Source: Chryseobacterium arthrosphaerae (GTDB lineage: Bacteria > Bacteroidota > Bacteroidia > Flavobacteriales > Weeksellaceae). From it: a stretch of 64,000 nt of DNA. Positions 19,301 through 26,721 of this stretch are shown here, piece after piece; the stretch's first letter is position 1; each line of letters starts with the position of its first letter. The translations under genes and the position numbers were made by a program. The stretch is taken from assembly GCF_001684965.1 (NCBI RefSeq), contig NZ_MAYG01000001.1, positions 2,108,001 through 2,172,000 of the forward strand, written 5' to 3'. The notes under the pieces were generated by a model, which worked only from the letters and a program-made list of their open reading frames with translations, was not told the origin of the DNA and made no database searches.

Positions 19301-20838
19301 TTGGTCAGCATGACAAGATCAAGGCTTTTGTCTGCTTTTTCTTCTTTTTTATCGAAATAAAACTGCGGTTTTTCAATCTTACCTCTCAACTCAGAATCCA
19401 TCAGCAGCCATGAAACGATATGGTTTTGTTTATCATCAGCATAGGTCCACAGCTTATCATCCACTACACTCAGAGCAAGATTAGCAGGAACCGGTTTGTT
19501 ATTTCCATCTGTAGTTACAATATTCAGGACCACTTTTTCCCTGGGCTGATAATATTGTTTTACAGGTTCTACCTTTATGGTAAGCTGATTGATTTTATTG
19601 GTAAAAACAATACGTTCTGCAAGCGCTGCATTATTTTCCAGAACGGTGAATCTGATAATCCCTGTTGGAAATTCTTTTTCAGATACCTCCAATGAACCTG
19701 AGCCATTTTTCAACAGAAGGGATTTGCTGTAAACTTCCTTTCCACGAAAGCTTCCTTTAATGATAATACTTCTCTCCTTAGTAGAAGCCAACTTAAAGTG
19801 CAGCAATCCGTTTTCTTGTCTGATATTCAGCACTACGCCGTCATTCTGGGCAAGGGGAAAATGATATGTCTGCTCTATATTTTCCGGCTTCAGAACCTTG
19901 GCATAATAGGTTTCTTCTTTCTGAGGGGTAAAAAGGAAACTTCCCATTCCAAAGTTATAAGCGGAAACTTCTTTTATTTTTTGATGATTCTGATTGTAAA
20001 TTCCTAAAACCGCATCTACAGGCTGTTCAAATTCATCCAGGATTTTAAAGGCTATGTTTTGTTCTATCCCATTGATCAGCATTCCTCCTTCCGGCATCAG
20101 TCTGACGTCGAGATGATTTAAGACAACCGGAATATTCCGGGAAACCGATTCTGTGAAGCCATCAAAGTTCACTTTAATATTCAACAGGGCATCAGCGGAT
20201 TTGAGTACTGGAGGAAGTTTAAATTTCAAGATTTTTTTCCCGTCTTTATCTGTGATCAATTTTCCATCTGAAACCGTTTCCCCGTTGTGCATTACCGTAT
20301 ATTCCGCTTCATAAAAGGGAATGGGTAAATTAGCCAGGCTTCGCATAGAAAAATCCGCTGTCACCTCATCTCCCGGTCCATAGCCTTTTTTGGGGAAGTC
20401 AAGCTTCATTAAGATCCTCGGAGATACAATTTTCTGAAGGGTAATCTCCTTTTCAAATACATTTTTATCCTGTTCATTCTGCATCCAGTTGGTGTAGGCT
20501 CTGATCTTATAGATTCCTCCTTTCATATCATCAGAAAAATGGAAATAGCCCTGAGCGTAGCCGTTGGTGATCTCATATTTCATTTTTTTCACTACACTTC
20601 CGCCCGGATCAAGAATTTCAAAATTGACAACCCTGCTGTCTTCTGCCGGAAGGTTGTCTTCTCCTTTCACAACGTAGATTTTAAAATACATTCCTTCTCC
20701 CGGCTTATAAAAAACATGATTGGTCTGAATGTAAGTCTTTTCCTTTTGGAAGTCCTGTATGATATTCTGTCCCTTTACTGAAACAGCTGAGAATATAATG
20801 CAGCAAACAATGATATATGATATAAATTTGAGATTCAT
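16324..20838 (-). CDS. Alpha-2-macroglobulin family protein with inserted carboxypeptidase-regulatory and TonB-plug-like modules
   Basis: 1504 aa, signal peptide 1-23. N-terminal MG1/MG2-type domains (QKEKTYIQTNHVFYKPGE, about 32-49) and further MG domains to about 500. A carboxypeptidase-D regulatory-like domain covers about 538-595. A SusC-type plug-like module covers about 663-790 (EEVIMVGYYS, LLSGKVAGIAI, FVVDGIPVENF, ITVLKDAAATAIYGSRAVNGAILI). The A2M core follows, with the thioester CFEQ (1048-1051) and an alpha-barrel (about 1060-1320). Thioester A2Ms trap proteases covalently. It lies 3 bp from the barrel gene upstream, so the two are almost surely co-translated. The plug-like insertion is the odd feature. 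Confidence 0.88.
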   Translation of the reverse strand: MNLKFISYIIVCCIIFSAVSVKGQNIIQDFQKEKTYIQTNHVFYKPGEGMYFKIYVVKGEDNLPAEDSRVVNFEILDPGGSVVKKMKYEITNGYAQGYFHFSDDMKGGIYKIRAYTNWMQNEQDKNVFEKEITLQKIVSPRILMKLDFPKKGYGPGDEVTADFSMRSLANLPIPFYEAEYTVMHNGETVSDGKLITDKDGKKILKFKLPPVLKSADALLNIKVNFDGFTESVSRNIPVVLNHLDVRLMPEGGMLINGIEQNIAFKILDEFEQPVDAVLGIYNQNHQKIKEVSAYNFGMGSFLFTPQKEETYYAKVLKPENIEQTYHFPLAQNDGVVLNIRQENGLLHFKLASTKERSIIIKGSFRGKEVYSKSLLLKNGSGSLEVSEKEFPTGIIRFTVLENNAALAERIVFTNKINQLTIKVEPVKQYYQPREKVVLNIVTTDGNNKPVPANLALSVVDDKLWTYADDKQNHIVSWLLMDSELRGKIEKPQFYFDKKEEKADKSLDLVMLTNGYRYFGLLPEIIKNNQYRYLPEKKNTVYGTVEDEKKNPVQAEVFLVDIRRGKILRQATTENGKFYFSDLNADGSYRIIAKSFLPKHRVKIRILSYHLDINPLVKQKLNNIDVEEIIREAERKEATKKEPKEVSKTPQRSKTKSDTVRSSRIEEVIMVGYYSIKKENKANSVTLLSASPEIQNPDVTSLLSGKVAGIAITSTVQPGTGGEVHIRGAASVANKTPLFVVDGIPVENFKTTINPNDISSITVLKDAAATAIYGSRAVNGAILINSFKNNNAENKWDITPKSYFAVEVIPAGNLTDFSENRQFAYPEYKTTNTSYRFDYREALYWNPVVETDKNGKAKVEFYNSDASSTFRVMAEGISATGNVGRSEMTYAVQSTISIDAKIPQYLTRTDQMLIPVVVKNNSPETRNMTMEVIVPNHVKLVQADSLITLKPMESGRLFVRIQTDEVVSSNIQFTVRSGDFRETMILPFQVEEKGFLHRYSLINNTTEEIRINIPEYINGSMLSYYYVFENAAFQMFEDLERLKKEPYGCFEQLSSTVYPNIFILDYLKSVRKIDASTENLVVKNLKKGFQKLLSYKNKDGGFGYFRTMESDVALSAFTLLEFTELRKYVAVDPKLIQGLYSFILSKKSGNGLFEVRRSYEAGKEYSEQMWSGNMYVLYALSKFGIKDEIEDSYKVMLRRALATKDTYQLALLANASANLGKHKEYEELMMILEKQYETGTTESHTTFTGSGGISANAEALSLYMMALQKDEKLNHLKIAKAAGQLISYNGYYGFGSTQATGLAIEALSEFFSKNEKLYGNERPDIKINGASVLPGISAASAYKTGENHIRVQYPASKGLPYRLDYEYYTLQPPVSTDIPVTMETRLKSAQYKVGETGRMTVTIKNKVNNQLPMTVAKIGIPAGLTLQNALLKDMVDKKQVSFYEIFDNYLVLYWERLEAEETKVINLDLKVEFAGDYTAKSGNIYLYYMPESKYWNEGIPVKIEP

Positions 20839-20841
20839 AGG

Positions 20842-23613
20842 TTAAAATTTGAATGAAACGATACAGCCAAATGTTTTAAAAGAAGGAAGATTGAAGAAGT
20901 CCAGCCCTCTTCCATTTTCTGTTTCGTAAAAAGTCTGGTTGGGATCTGTTCCTGTTTTTGCCTGCCAAAGCATAATATTATTGGTGTAAAAAGTAAATTT
21001 TAATGACCGCTGACCGTGATTAATAGGAAAGCCTGCAGACAGGGAAATATTATTGATCCTTATATAATCTGCCTTTTGAATATAATTTTCCGCTACTCCC
21101 GGGTAGCCGTACCTTGACCATCTGTTTTCCCGGACACTCCTGCCGGGATCATAAAAGTCTACAGGAATCTGATTGGTATTTCCATCAGAATGTACACCCT
21201 GAAAAACATAATTTTTAATATTCCTCTCTTCACCGGATGTATAAGAACGGCCATAATAGTCAAGAACAGCTTCAGTACCATTCCAGACCTGACCACCTTT
21301 TCGCCATTCCCAGTTAATATCCAAAGAAAACCTTTTGTAAGTGAAGTTATGATTGAATTTCATGACGAAATCAGGAGTAGGATCTGCTATAATCTTCATG
21401 CCTGCTGCTTTTTGAGGAAAGCCGTGTTCATCAATGATCAACTGCCCGTTGGCATTCCGTTCATAATAACTTCCCCTGATCGCACCGAGCACCTCTCCTT
21501 CTGTCAGTGTTTTGTAAATATCCTGAAATCCTGAAACGGCAGTATTATTATACCCTGAAGCAACACGATCCACAATATCCCTGTATTTAAAAAATGAAAT
21601 TCTGTTGGTTGTAAAGAAATCATAGCCTAAACGCAGCCGGTCAGAGGTAAGGTTGAATTCATATCCGTTATAGGTATGGTCCGCCATATTTTTTAGTTTC
21701 AGCTGATTATTTTCAAACAGGGGGAAAACATCATCCTGAATTTTCCTTTTGAAATATTCTCCTTCCAGACTAAAATGATACCCGATATTCACTCTGGCAC
21801 CTGCTTTCCATTCTACAGTATTGATATTGGACAGTCCCCTGAAAGTTTCCACTTCCCGGATTGGAAAATATTGGCTATTGTTCTCTGCTTTCAGTAAAGT
21901 AGTTGTATAAAACGCATAAGACCTTGTGATTTCCGGTTCGGAACTTAAACGGGTATAGCTTCCCAGAATTTTAAAATTAAAACGATTCCAGTTGAAAATA
22001 TCTGCAAACTTCACATAAGCATTAGCCTGTGGAAGCCAATAGCTGTTTTTATCCGATGTATTGGAAATATAAAATGAATTTCCAAGATTGACTCCGGCTT
22101 CAAAATCACCATCGTAGATTTCCATATTATAATTCAGTATATAATCCTGTGAAGTCCTTAGATAGCTGTATTTCCGATCTGTCAGACTGTTATAAACCTC
22201 CGATTTTTTATCATTTAATATAAAATTAAAGAGAAAACTATTTTTAAAATCATAAAATCCCGGCAGTGTGTACCCAGCTTGTATATTGGAGTAATACAGG
22301 CTGTTATCCTGTTTTCTTTCATTGGAAATCCCATTGCTGAATCCGTAAGTTGATGGTTTATACATGTCCAGGTTCCAGATACTATTGTTCTCGTAAGATT
22401 GAGCGATATTCAGTTTAAAATCCTTCCACGACTTAGCTGCACTGAAGTTAACCTGCCTTTGATTATTCAGATAGTGATATTGATTATTCTGCATCAGAAG
22501 AAATGAAGGGTTATCTGCATACTGGCTATAACTTCTCTGTGAACCGTCATTTAACAGCAGCTGTTGTGCATTGGAAAATGAAACAGGGGTCAGCAGTGCA
22601 TTCTGATATACTCTGTTAAAAAAACCTGCTCTGTTACCATTTGTGGCTTTATTTTCTTCATAATTGAAGGCCATATTGATGAAATAACCTCCCAGATTGG
22701 CAGTAAGTTTTGTTTTGAAGGTATGGGTATTGTTAAACTGATCCATAAAATACATCTGGTCCTTTTGCTGCCCCAGATCAAAAGACAGCCTGAACTTTTC
22801 AAGGTATTCTTCTTTTATAAAAAGATTTGCATTAAGCCGGTTACTGTATCCTACAATTGTCTTAAAAAGATCATTATCATATCCTTTTGCCCGTTGCAAT
22901 CCATCTATCCATCGGACCAGTCTACCATTCTGATCATAGGCATAAGGCTGACCGTCCAATGCCAGTGTAGAAATATCCGGGCCGAAACTGAACAGCTCAT
23001 TTGTTTCCGGCCCTTTCCATACAAGGTTTCCGTTTTCAGACCTTCCCTGTACATACTGATGCTGAATTTTAGGAATTACATTTCTGTTTTTAACTTCAAC
23101 AGAGGTGGTAAAGCTTCCGTTAAAATATAAGGTTGTCCTGTTGAGATCCTTCAGGATATAAGTACTGTCATTCCGCTGTTTCAGTTTTCTTACATTATTT
23201 AGATAATGATCAGATCCTTTGCTTAAAACTGTTCCGGCATTTTCAATACTGAAATGATCTTTTATATTCTTTGAGGTCAGGCTGTCATAAGCTTTACTGT
23301 GAATACTGCTTACATACTTTTCATCCAGCTGATCTTTTAAAATGGTTTCCAGCTCTTTCAGCTGATAAGACGAGATTACCAGCATACTTTTACCCTGATT
23401 CCATGTCAGTGTATCATAAGGCTTTGCAGCAATGATGGCAAAACCTTTTTCATCAGTAAGTTCGTAGATCCCTGTGTTTTTATTATACACTTTCAGAAAG
23501 TTCTGAGCCTTATTTTTAGTTCCTAAAAATGTTCCTGAATAATAGAGTTGTGAATTCTGTGCCTGTAATCCGGTAATGGTAAAAGACAACAGCAGTAAGT
23601 AGCTTTTTTTCAT
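20842..23613 (-). CDS. SusC/TonB-dependent-receptor-like outer-membrane barrel lacking a plug domain
   Basis: 923 aa, signal peptide 1-18. Residues about 25-90 could be a small regulatory-like domain. From about 155 on, the text has the strands and loops of SusC-family barrels (RWIDGLQRAKGYDND, FKTIVGYSNRLNANLF, LRLGYDFFTTNRISFF, DINWEWRKGGQVWNGT) and the typical SusC end ADYIRINNISLSAGFP then a final Phe, VSFKF. The expected plug (SGKVAG, VDGxP, VLKDAxATAIYG) is not found. Two neighbours carry plug-like modules instead. No SusD partner is present. Confidence 0.78.
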   Translation of the reverse strand: MKKSYLLLLSFTITGLQAQNSQLYYSGTFLGTKNKAQNFLKVYNKNTGIYELTDEKGFAIIAAKPYDTLTWNQGKSMLVISSYQLKELETILKDQLDEKYVSSIHSKAYDSLTSKNIKDHFSIENAGTVLSKGSDHYLNNVRKLKQRNDSTYILKDLNRTTLYFNGSFTTSVEVKNRNVIPKIQHQYVQGRSENGNLVWKGPETNELFSFGPDISTLALDGQPYAYDQNGRLVRWIDGLQRAKGYDNDLFKTIVGYSNRLNANLFIKEEYLEKFRLSFDLGQQKDQMYFMDQFNNTHTFKTKLTANLGGYFINMAFNYEENKATNGNRAGFFNRVYQNALLTPVSFSNAQQLLLNDGSQRSYSQYADNPSFLLMQNNQYHYLNNQRQVNFSAAKSWKDFKLNIAQSYENNSIWNLDMYKPSTYGFSNGISNERKQDNSLYYSNIQAGYTLPGFYDFKNSFLFNFILNDKKSEVYNSLTDRKYSYLRTSQDYILNYNMEIYDGDFEAGVNLGNSFYISNTSDKNSYWLPQANAYVKFADIFNWNRFNFKILGSYTRLSSEPEITRSYAFYTTTLLKAENNSQYFPIREVETFRGLSNINTVEWKAGARVNIGYHFSLEGEYFKRKIQDDVFPLFENNQLKLKNMADHTYNGYEFNLTSDRLRLGYDFFTTNRISFFKYRDIVDRVASGYNNTAVSGFQDIYKTLTEGEVLGAIRGSYYERNANGQLIIDEHGFPQKAAGMKIIADPTPDFVMKFNHNFTYKRFSLDINWEWRKGGQVWNGTEAVLDYYGRSYTSGEERNIKNYVFQGVHSDGNTNQIPVDFYDPGRSVRENRWSRYGYPGVAENYIQKADYIRINNISLSAGFPINHGQRSLKFTFYTNNIMLWQAKTGTDPNQTFYETENGRGLDFFNLPSFKTFGCIVSFKF

Positions 23614-23640
23614 CCATCAAAATATGCTTCAAGATAAAGA

Positions 23641-23670
23641 AAAAAAGAAATTCCCGGGGAAATTTCTTTT
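23641..23670. terminator. Terminator-like hairpin between the VWA/anti-sigma and barrel genes
   Basis: Perfect 11-bp arms AAAAAGAAATT (23641-23651) and AATTTCTTTTT (23660-23670) with a CCCGGGGA loop and T/A runs on both sides. It lies inside the presumed leftward operon, so it may reduce barrel and A2M expression. Confidence 0.55.
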
Positions 23671-23683
23671 TTTTGATTGTAAT

Positions 23684-25981
23684 TTAGTTTCTGATGACCT
23701 TAAAGGTTTCCCAAACCTCATCGGATCGGATCCGAAGCAGGTAAATACCTTGTGGATATGAGGTCATGTCAATAGTGTTTTTACCTTCACCCAGATGTTC
23801 TTTCCGCATGATAATTTTCCCGGCTATATCATAGACAAAAAGCTCATCAACAGCCTTTTTTGTTTTGATATGAACAGGACCTTTTGTAGGATTCGGAAAT
23901 ACAACGGTTCTGCTATCAGGCTGATTGTCAATTTCGGTTTCCATCTTTTTATTAAGATTTTGATTAGAAATTCCTTTGCTGCACTCCGGAAGGGTGGCTC
24001 TTTGAAGAATAAGCCTTAACAACAGGTCGTTAAGTTTCTCAACCTCATAAGATGCTGCAGTAGGCTTTATGTGATCATTCCCTATTCCGCTGTCATTCGT
24101 CAGGAATGTATAGGTACCGTTGGTAAGCAATGCAAATGTTCTCATCAGATATTCTGTTTCTTTACCGGTATCACTTGCTGCCAGCGGGATAATGGTAATT
24201 CCTTTTTTAGCTGCACTTTTTATTTTATCATACAGTTTTTTTGTATTTTCTTCTGACTGATGGGGGGGGGCATCCAAAATCAAAAACATAATTTTGGTTG
24301 AATTTTCATGACTCCATTTCAGTTCATCAATAGAAACCTGCATGGCTTCCACAACAGCCTCCGGAGTATCTCCACCGCCACTGGCTTTCTGCTTTTTGAT
24401 AAAGCCTATTAAATCTTCCGCTCTGTCAGAAAAATCGAATTTCCGGGTCACATATTCATCTCCATTATCCCTGTAAAATACTGATCCGTATCTCACTTCT
24501 GTATTGCTTAATTTCGTTTCCACCTTCTTCAGAACGTCCAGCAGTTCAGACTGCAGATAAGAAATCTCATCTCCCATGGAACCTGTAGCATCCACCACAA
24601 AAGCAAGGTCCAGTTTTCGTTTTTCCAGACAGGTTTTATTGAGGACAATTACATTCTGACCGTTTTTAAATTCTCTGATATTGGAACTTATCATCTGCCC
24701 GGAACCATCTGCCAGATAATATTTACCGGAATCTGAGCTTTCATTGAGCATTGGGCTGATCCATAATTCAGCATTTCCTAAATTATCAGAAACGGCCTCC
24801 CAAATGACATTCTTCTTATCATCCAGCAGCTTAACTTTTTCGCCTACTACCGGTTTTTTATCTTTATTTACCAGCTGAACGGAAACCCTTCTGTCAGGAA
24901 AAAACTTCCAGGTATTTTTATAACGGTCGAGTTCAGGAACGGCAACATCCTTCCAGTAATCCCATTTAGAAAAATCATTCACCTCTCCTCCTGTCAGCTG
25001 CCCTGCTTTTGGGAGATCTTCTTCAGCCTCTTCAACAGGTTCTTTCACAGATTCATCTGTTCCTTTTGCCAATAATTCATTAAACTTTTCCCTTTCTGCC
25101 CTACGGAGACGTTTTGTTTTTATAATGATGACTCCGTTACTTGCTTTGCTTCCGAATATTGCAGCAGCTTCAGCACCTTTCATTACAGACATTTTCTTAA
25201 TGCGTTCCGGATCCAGAATTTTTATAATTTCCATATTGGCAGGTTTTCCATTAACAATTACCAATGGTTTTGCCGAACTTCCTGCTACAGAACTCATTCC
25301 CCTGATCATCACTTTCATCTCTTTTCCTGATCCAGAAACTGATAAGCCGGCAACTTTCCCGCTTAGTTCTTTGGCTAGAGTGGTTTCGGTTGAGGCAACA
25401 ACCGTACTGGATGATGTTATACTTTTTTCCCGCTTAACAGTAGCCTTATACCCCATTACCACGACCTCTTCTATATTCTTAACCACCCCACCTGAAGTCT
25501 CCATATGACGTTCAATTGGCGGAGGCGGCATATCTTCCCGTGATGATGAAACGGCGTCTAATGGTGAAACTACCGGAGCCGGCCTCGAAACAGGAACTGA
25601 AATTGAATTTACAGCCAGTTTTTCTATTACAGGCTTCGCATTCTTTTTCTCTTTCTGAATATTTTCTTTTGTTATCTGGTCAATTGTTGCAATATCTGTA
25701 TTGGAAACCGGGGCAGGTGCTGTTTTACTTTCAGCGATTACCGGCTTCATAAGCTCAGCAGTATCTTTTTTATTCATAAAATAGAAGGCTCCCAAACCAA
25801 TAATAAGACTGGCAGCAATCCCATAAGGAAACCAGAGAGGAATTATTTTCTTTTTCTCTTTTGGAGTATCCAGCTTCTCTTCAACTTTTTCCCACACTTT
25901 TTCAAAACCCGGAAAAACCGTTGGCTCTTCTGAAAGCCTCGAAGCTTCATTGAATTGTTGATCTATATGATTATTTTCCAT
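23684..25981 (-). CDS. Anti-sigma-like membrane protein fused to TonB-plug-like module, VWA domain and T9SS sorting domain
   Basis: 765 aa. Residues 1-46 are polar and look like a cytosolic sigma-binding segment (EEPTVFPGFEKVWEKVEEKL). One membrane helix at 47-69 has Lys on the N-side. A Pro/Lys linker runs 75-165. A plug-like module covers 168-290 (EEVVVMGYKA, ELSGKVAGLSV, VMIRGMSSVAG, MSVMKGAEAAAIFGSKASNGVIII). An Ig-like part spans about 365-415. A VWA domain covers about 457-655 with MIDAS DATGSMG (464-470). A T9SS type-A sorting domain runs 690-765 (VVFPNPTKG to IYLLRIRSDEVWETFKVIRN). It is 12 bp downstream of the ECF sigma gene. The mix of inner-membrane anchor and T9SS tail is unusual. 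Codons for DAPPH contain a nine-C run. Confidence 0.85.
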   Translation of the reverse strand: MENNHIDQQFNEASRLSEEPTVFPGFEKVWEKVEEKLDTPKEKKKIIPLWFPYGIAASLIIGLGAFYFMNKKDTAELMKPVIAESKTAPAPVSNTDIATIDQITKENIQKEKKNAKPVIEKLAVNSISVPVSRPAPVVSPLDAVSSSREDMPPPPIERHMETSGGVVKNIEEVVVMGYKATVKREKSITSSSTVVASTETTLAKELSGKVAGLSVSGSGKEMKVMIRGMSSVAGSSAKPLVIVNGKPANMEIIKILDPERIKKMSVMKGAEAAAIFGSKASNGVIIIKTKRLRRAEREKFNELLAKGTDESVKEPVEEAEEDLPKAGQLTGGEVNDFSKWDYWKDVAVPELDRYKNTWKFFPDRRVSVQLVNKDKKPVVGEKVKLLDDKKNVIWEAVSDNLGNAELWISPMLNESSDSGKYYLADGSGQMISSNIREFKNGQNVIVLNKTCLEKRKLDLAFVVDATGSMGDEISYLQSELLDVLKKVETKLSNTEVRYGSVFYRDNGDEYVTRKFDFSDRAEDLIGFIKKQKASGGGDTPEAVVEAMQVSIDELKWSHENSTKIMFLILDAPPHQSEENTKKLYDKIKSAAKKGITIIPLAASDTGKETEYLMRTFALLTNGTYTFLTNDSGIGNDHIKPTAASYEVEKLNDLLLRLILQRATLPECSKGISNQNLNKKMETEIDNQPDSRTVVFPNPTKGPVHIKTKKAVDELFVYDIAGKIIMRKEHLGEGKNTIDMTSYPQGIYLLRIRSDEVWETFKVIRN

Positions 25982-25993
25982 TGTTGTAAAAGT

Positions 25994-26512
25994 TTAAATG
26001 TTTTGATTCACCAGAAGTTCCTGCAGTTTTTTCCTCGCAAAATTGAGCTGGGATTTTGAGGTCCCTTCGCTGATGGAAAGCATCGTTGCTATTTCTTTAT
26101 GAGGATAGCCTTCAATGGCAAAAAGGTTAAAAATAGCCCTGCAGCCTTCCGGGAGGAAATTCAGCAGATTGAGGATATCTTTTTCCAGGGAAAGGTCTTC
26201 TGTATTGCTTTCGGGAGCATCTATCTTATTTTCTTCCAGAGAGATAAATAATGATTTATTGGCGCGTAACTTCTGAAGACACTCATTCACGGTAATTTTT
26301 CTGGCCCAGGCTTCGAAAGTATCCGGATTCTGAAGCTGGCTGATCTTCATAAAAATCTTGTAGAACGTATCGGCCAATACTTCTTCAATATCTTCATCGT
26401 TTTTCAGGTAGCGTCTGCAGACTGAATACAGCCTGCCCGCCATTTTCTCGTAGACCTTCCGCTGCGCATTGCGGTCGTTCCGCTGACATTCTAATAATAA
26501 TTCTCGTTCCAT
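25994..26512 (-). CDS. ECF-type RNA polymerase sigma factor
   Basis: 172 aa. Region 2 covers about 10-80: LYSVCRRYLKNDEDIEEVLADTFYKIFMKISQ with FEAWARKITVNECLQKLR. Region 4 covers about 112-168: LPEGCRAIFNLFAIEGYPHKEIATMLSISEGTSKSQLNFARKKLQ. No extra domains. The next gene, 12 bp on, starts with an anti-sigma-like cytosolic segment plus one membrane helix, so the pair probably forms a sigma/anti-sigma switch reading an envelope signal. Targets may include this locus. Confidence 0.92.
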   Translation of the reverse strand: MERELLLECQRNDRNAQRKVYEKMAGRLYSVCRRYLKNDEDIEEVLADTFYKIFMKISQLQNPDTFEAWARKITVNECLQKLRANKSLFISLEENKIDAPESNTEDLSLEKDILNLLNFLPEGCRAIFNLFAIEGYPHKEIATMLSISEGTSKSQLNFARKKLQELLVNQNI

Positions 26513-26721
26513 AGTCAGGAGGTTATATGAGTATAGATGCGGGAATTTCCGGATGGGTTGGAAACATGGTAAACTTTTTTCTAAATTAAGGTAATTGGAG
26601 CAATCAGCAGATGCGCTTTCTTTACTTTTTCTTAAAAAACTTTAATTCTACATTTAACTTTTCCTTTTGTAACAAATCTCTGTTATTAACGACTATTAAC
26701 GTAAATAATCTTTTTATAGTA

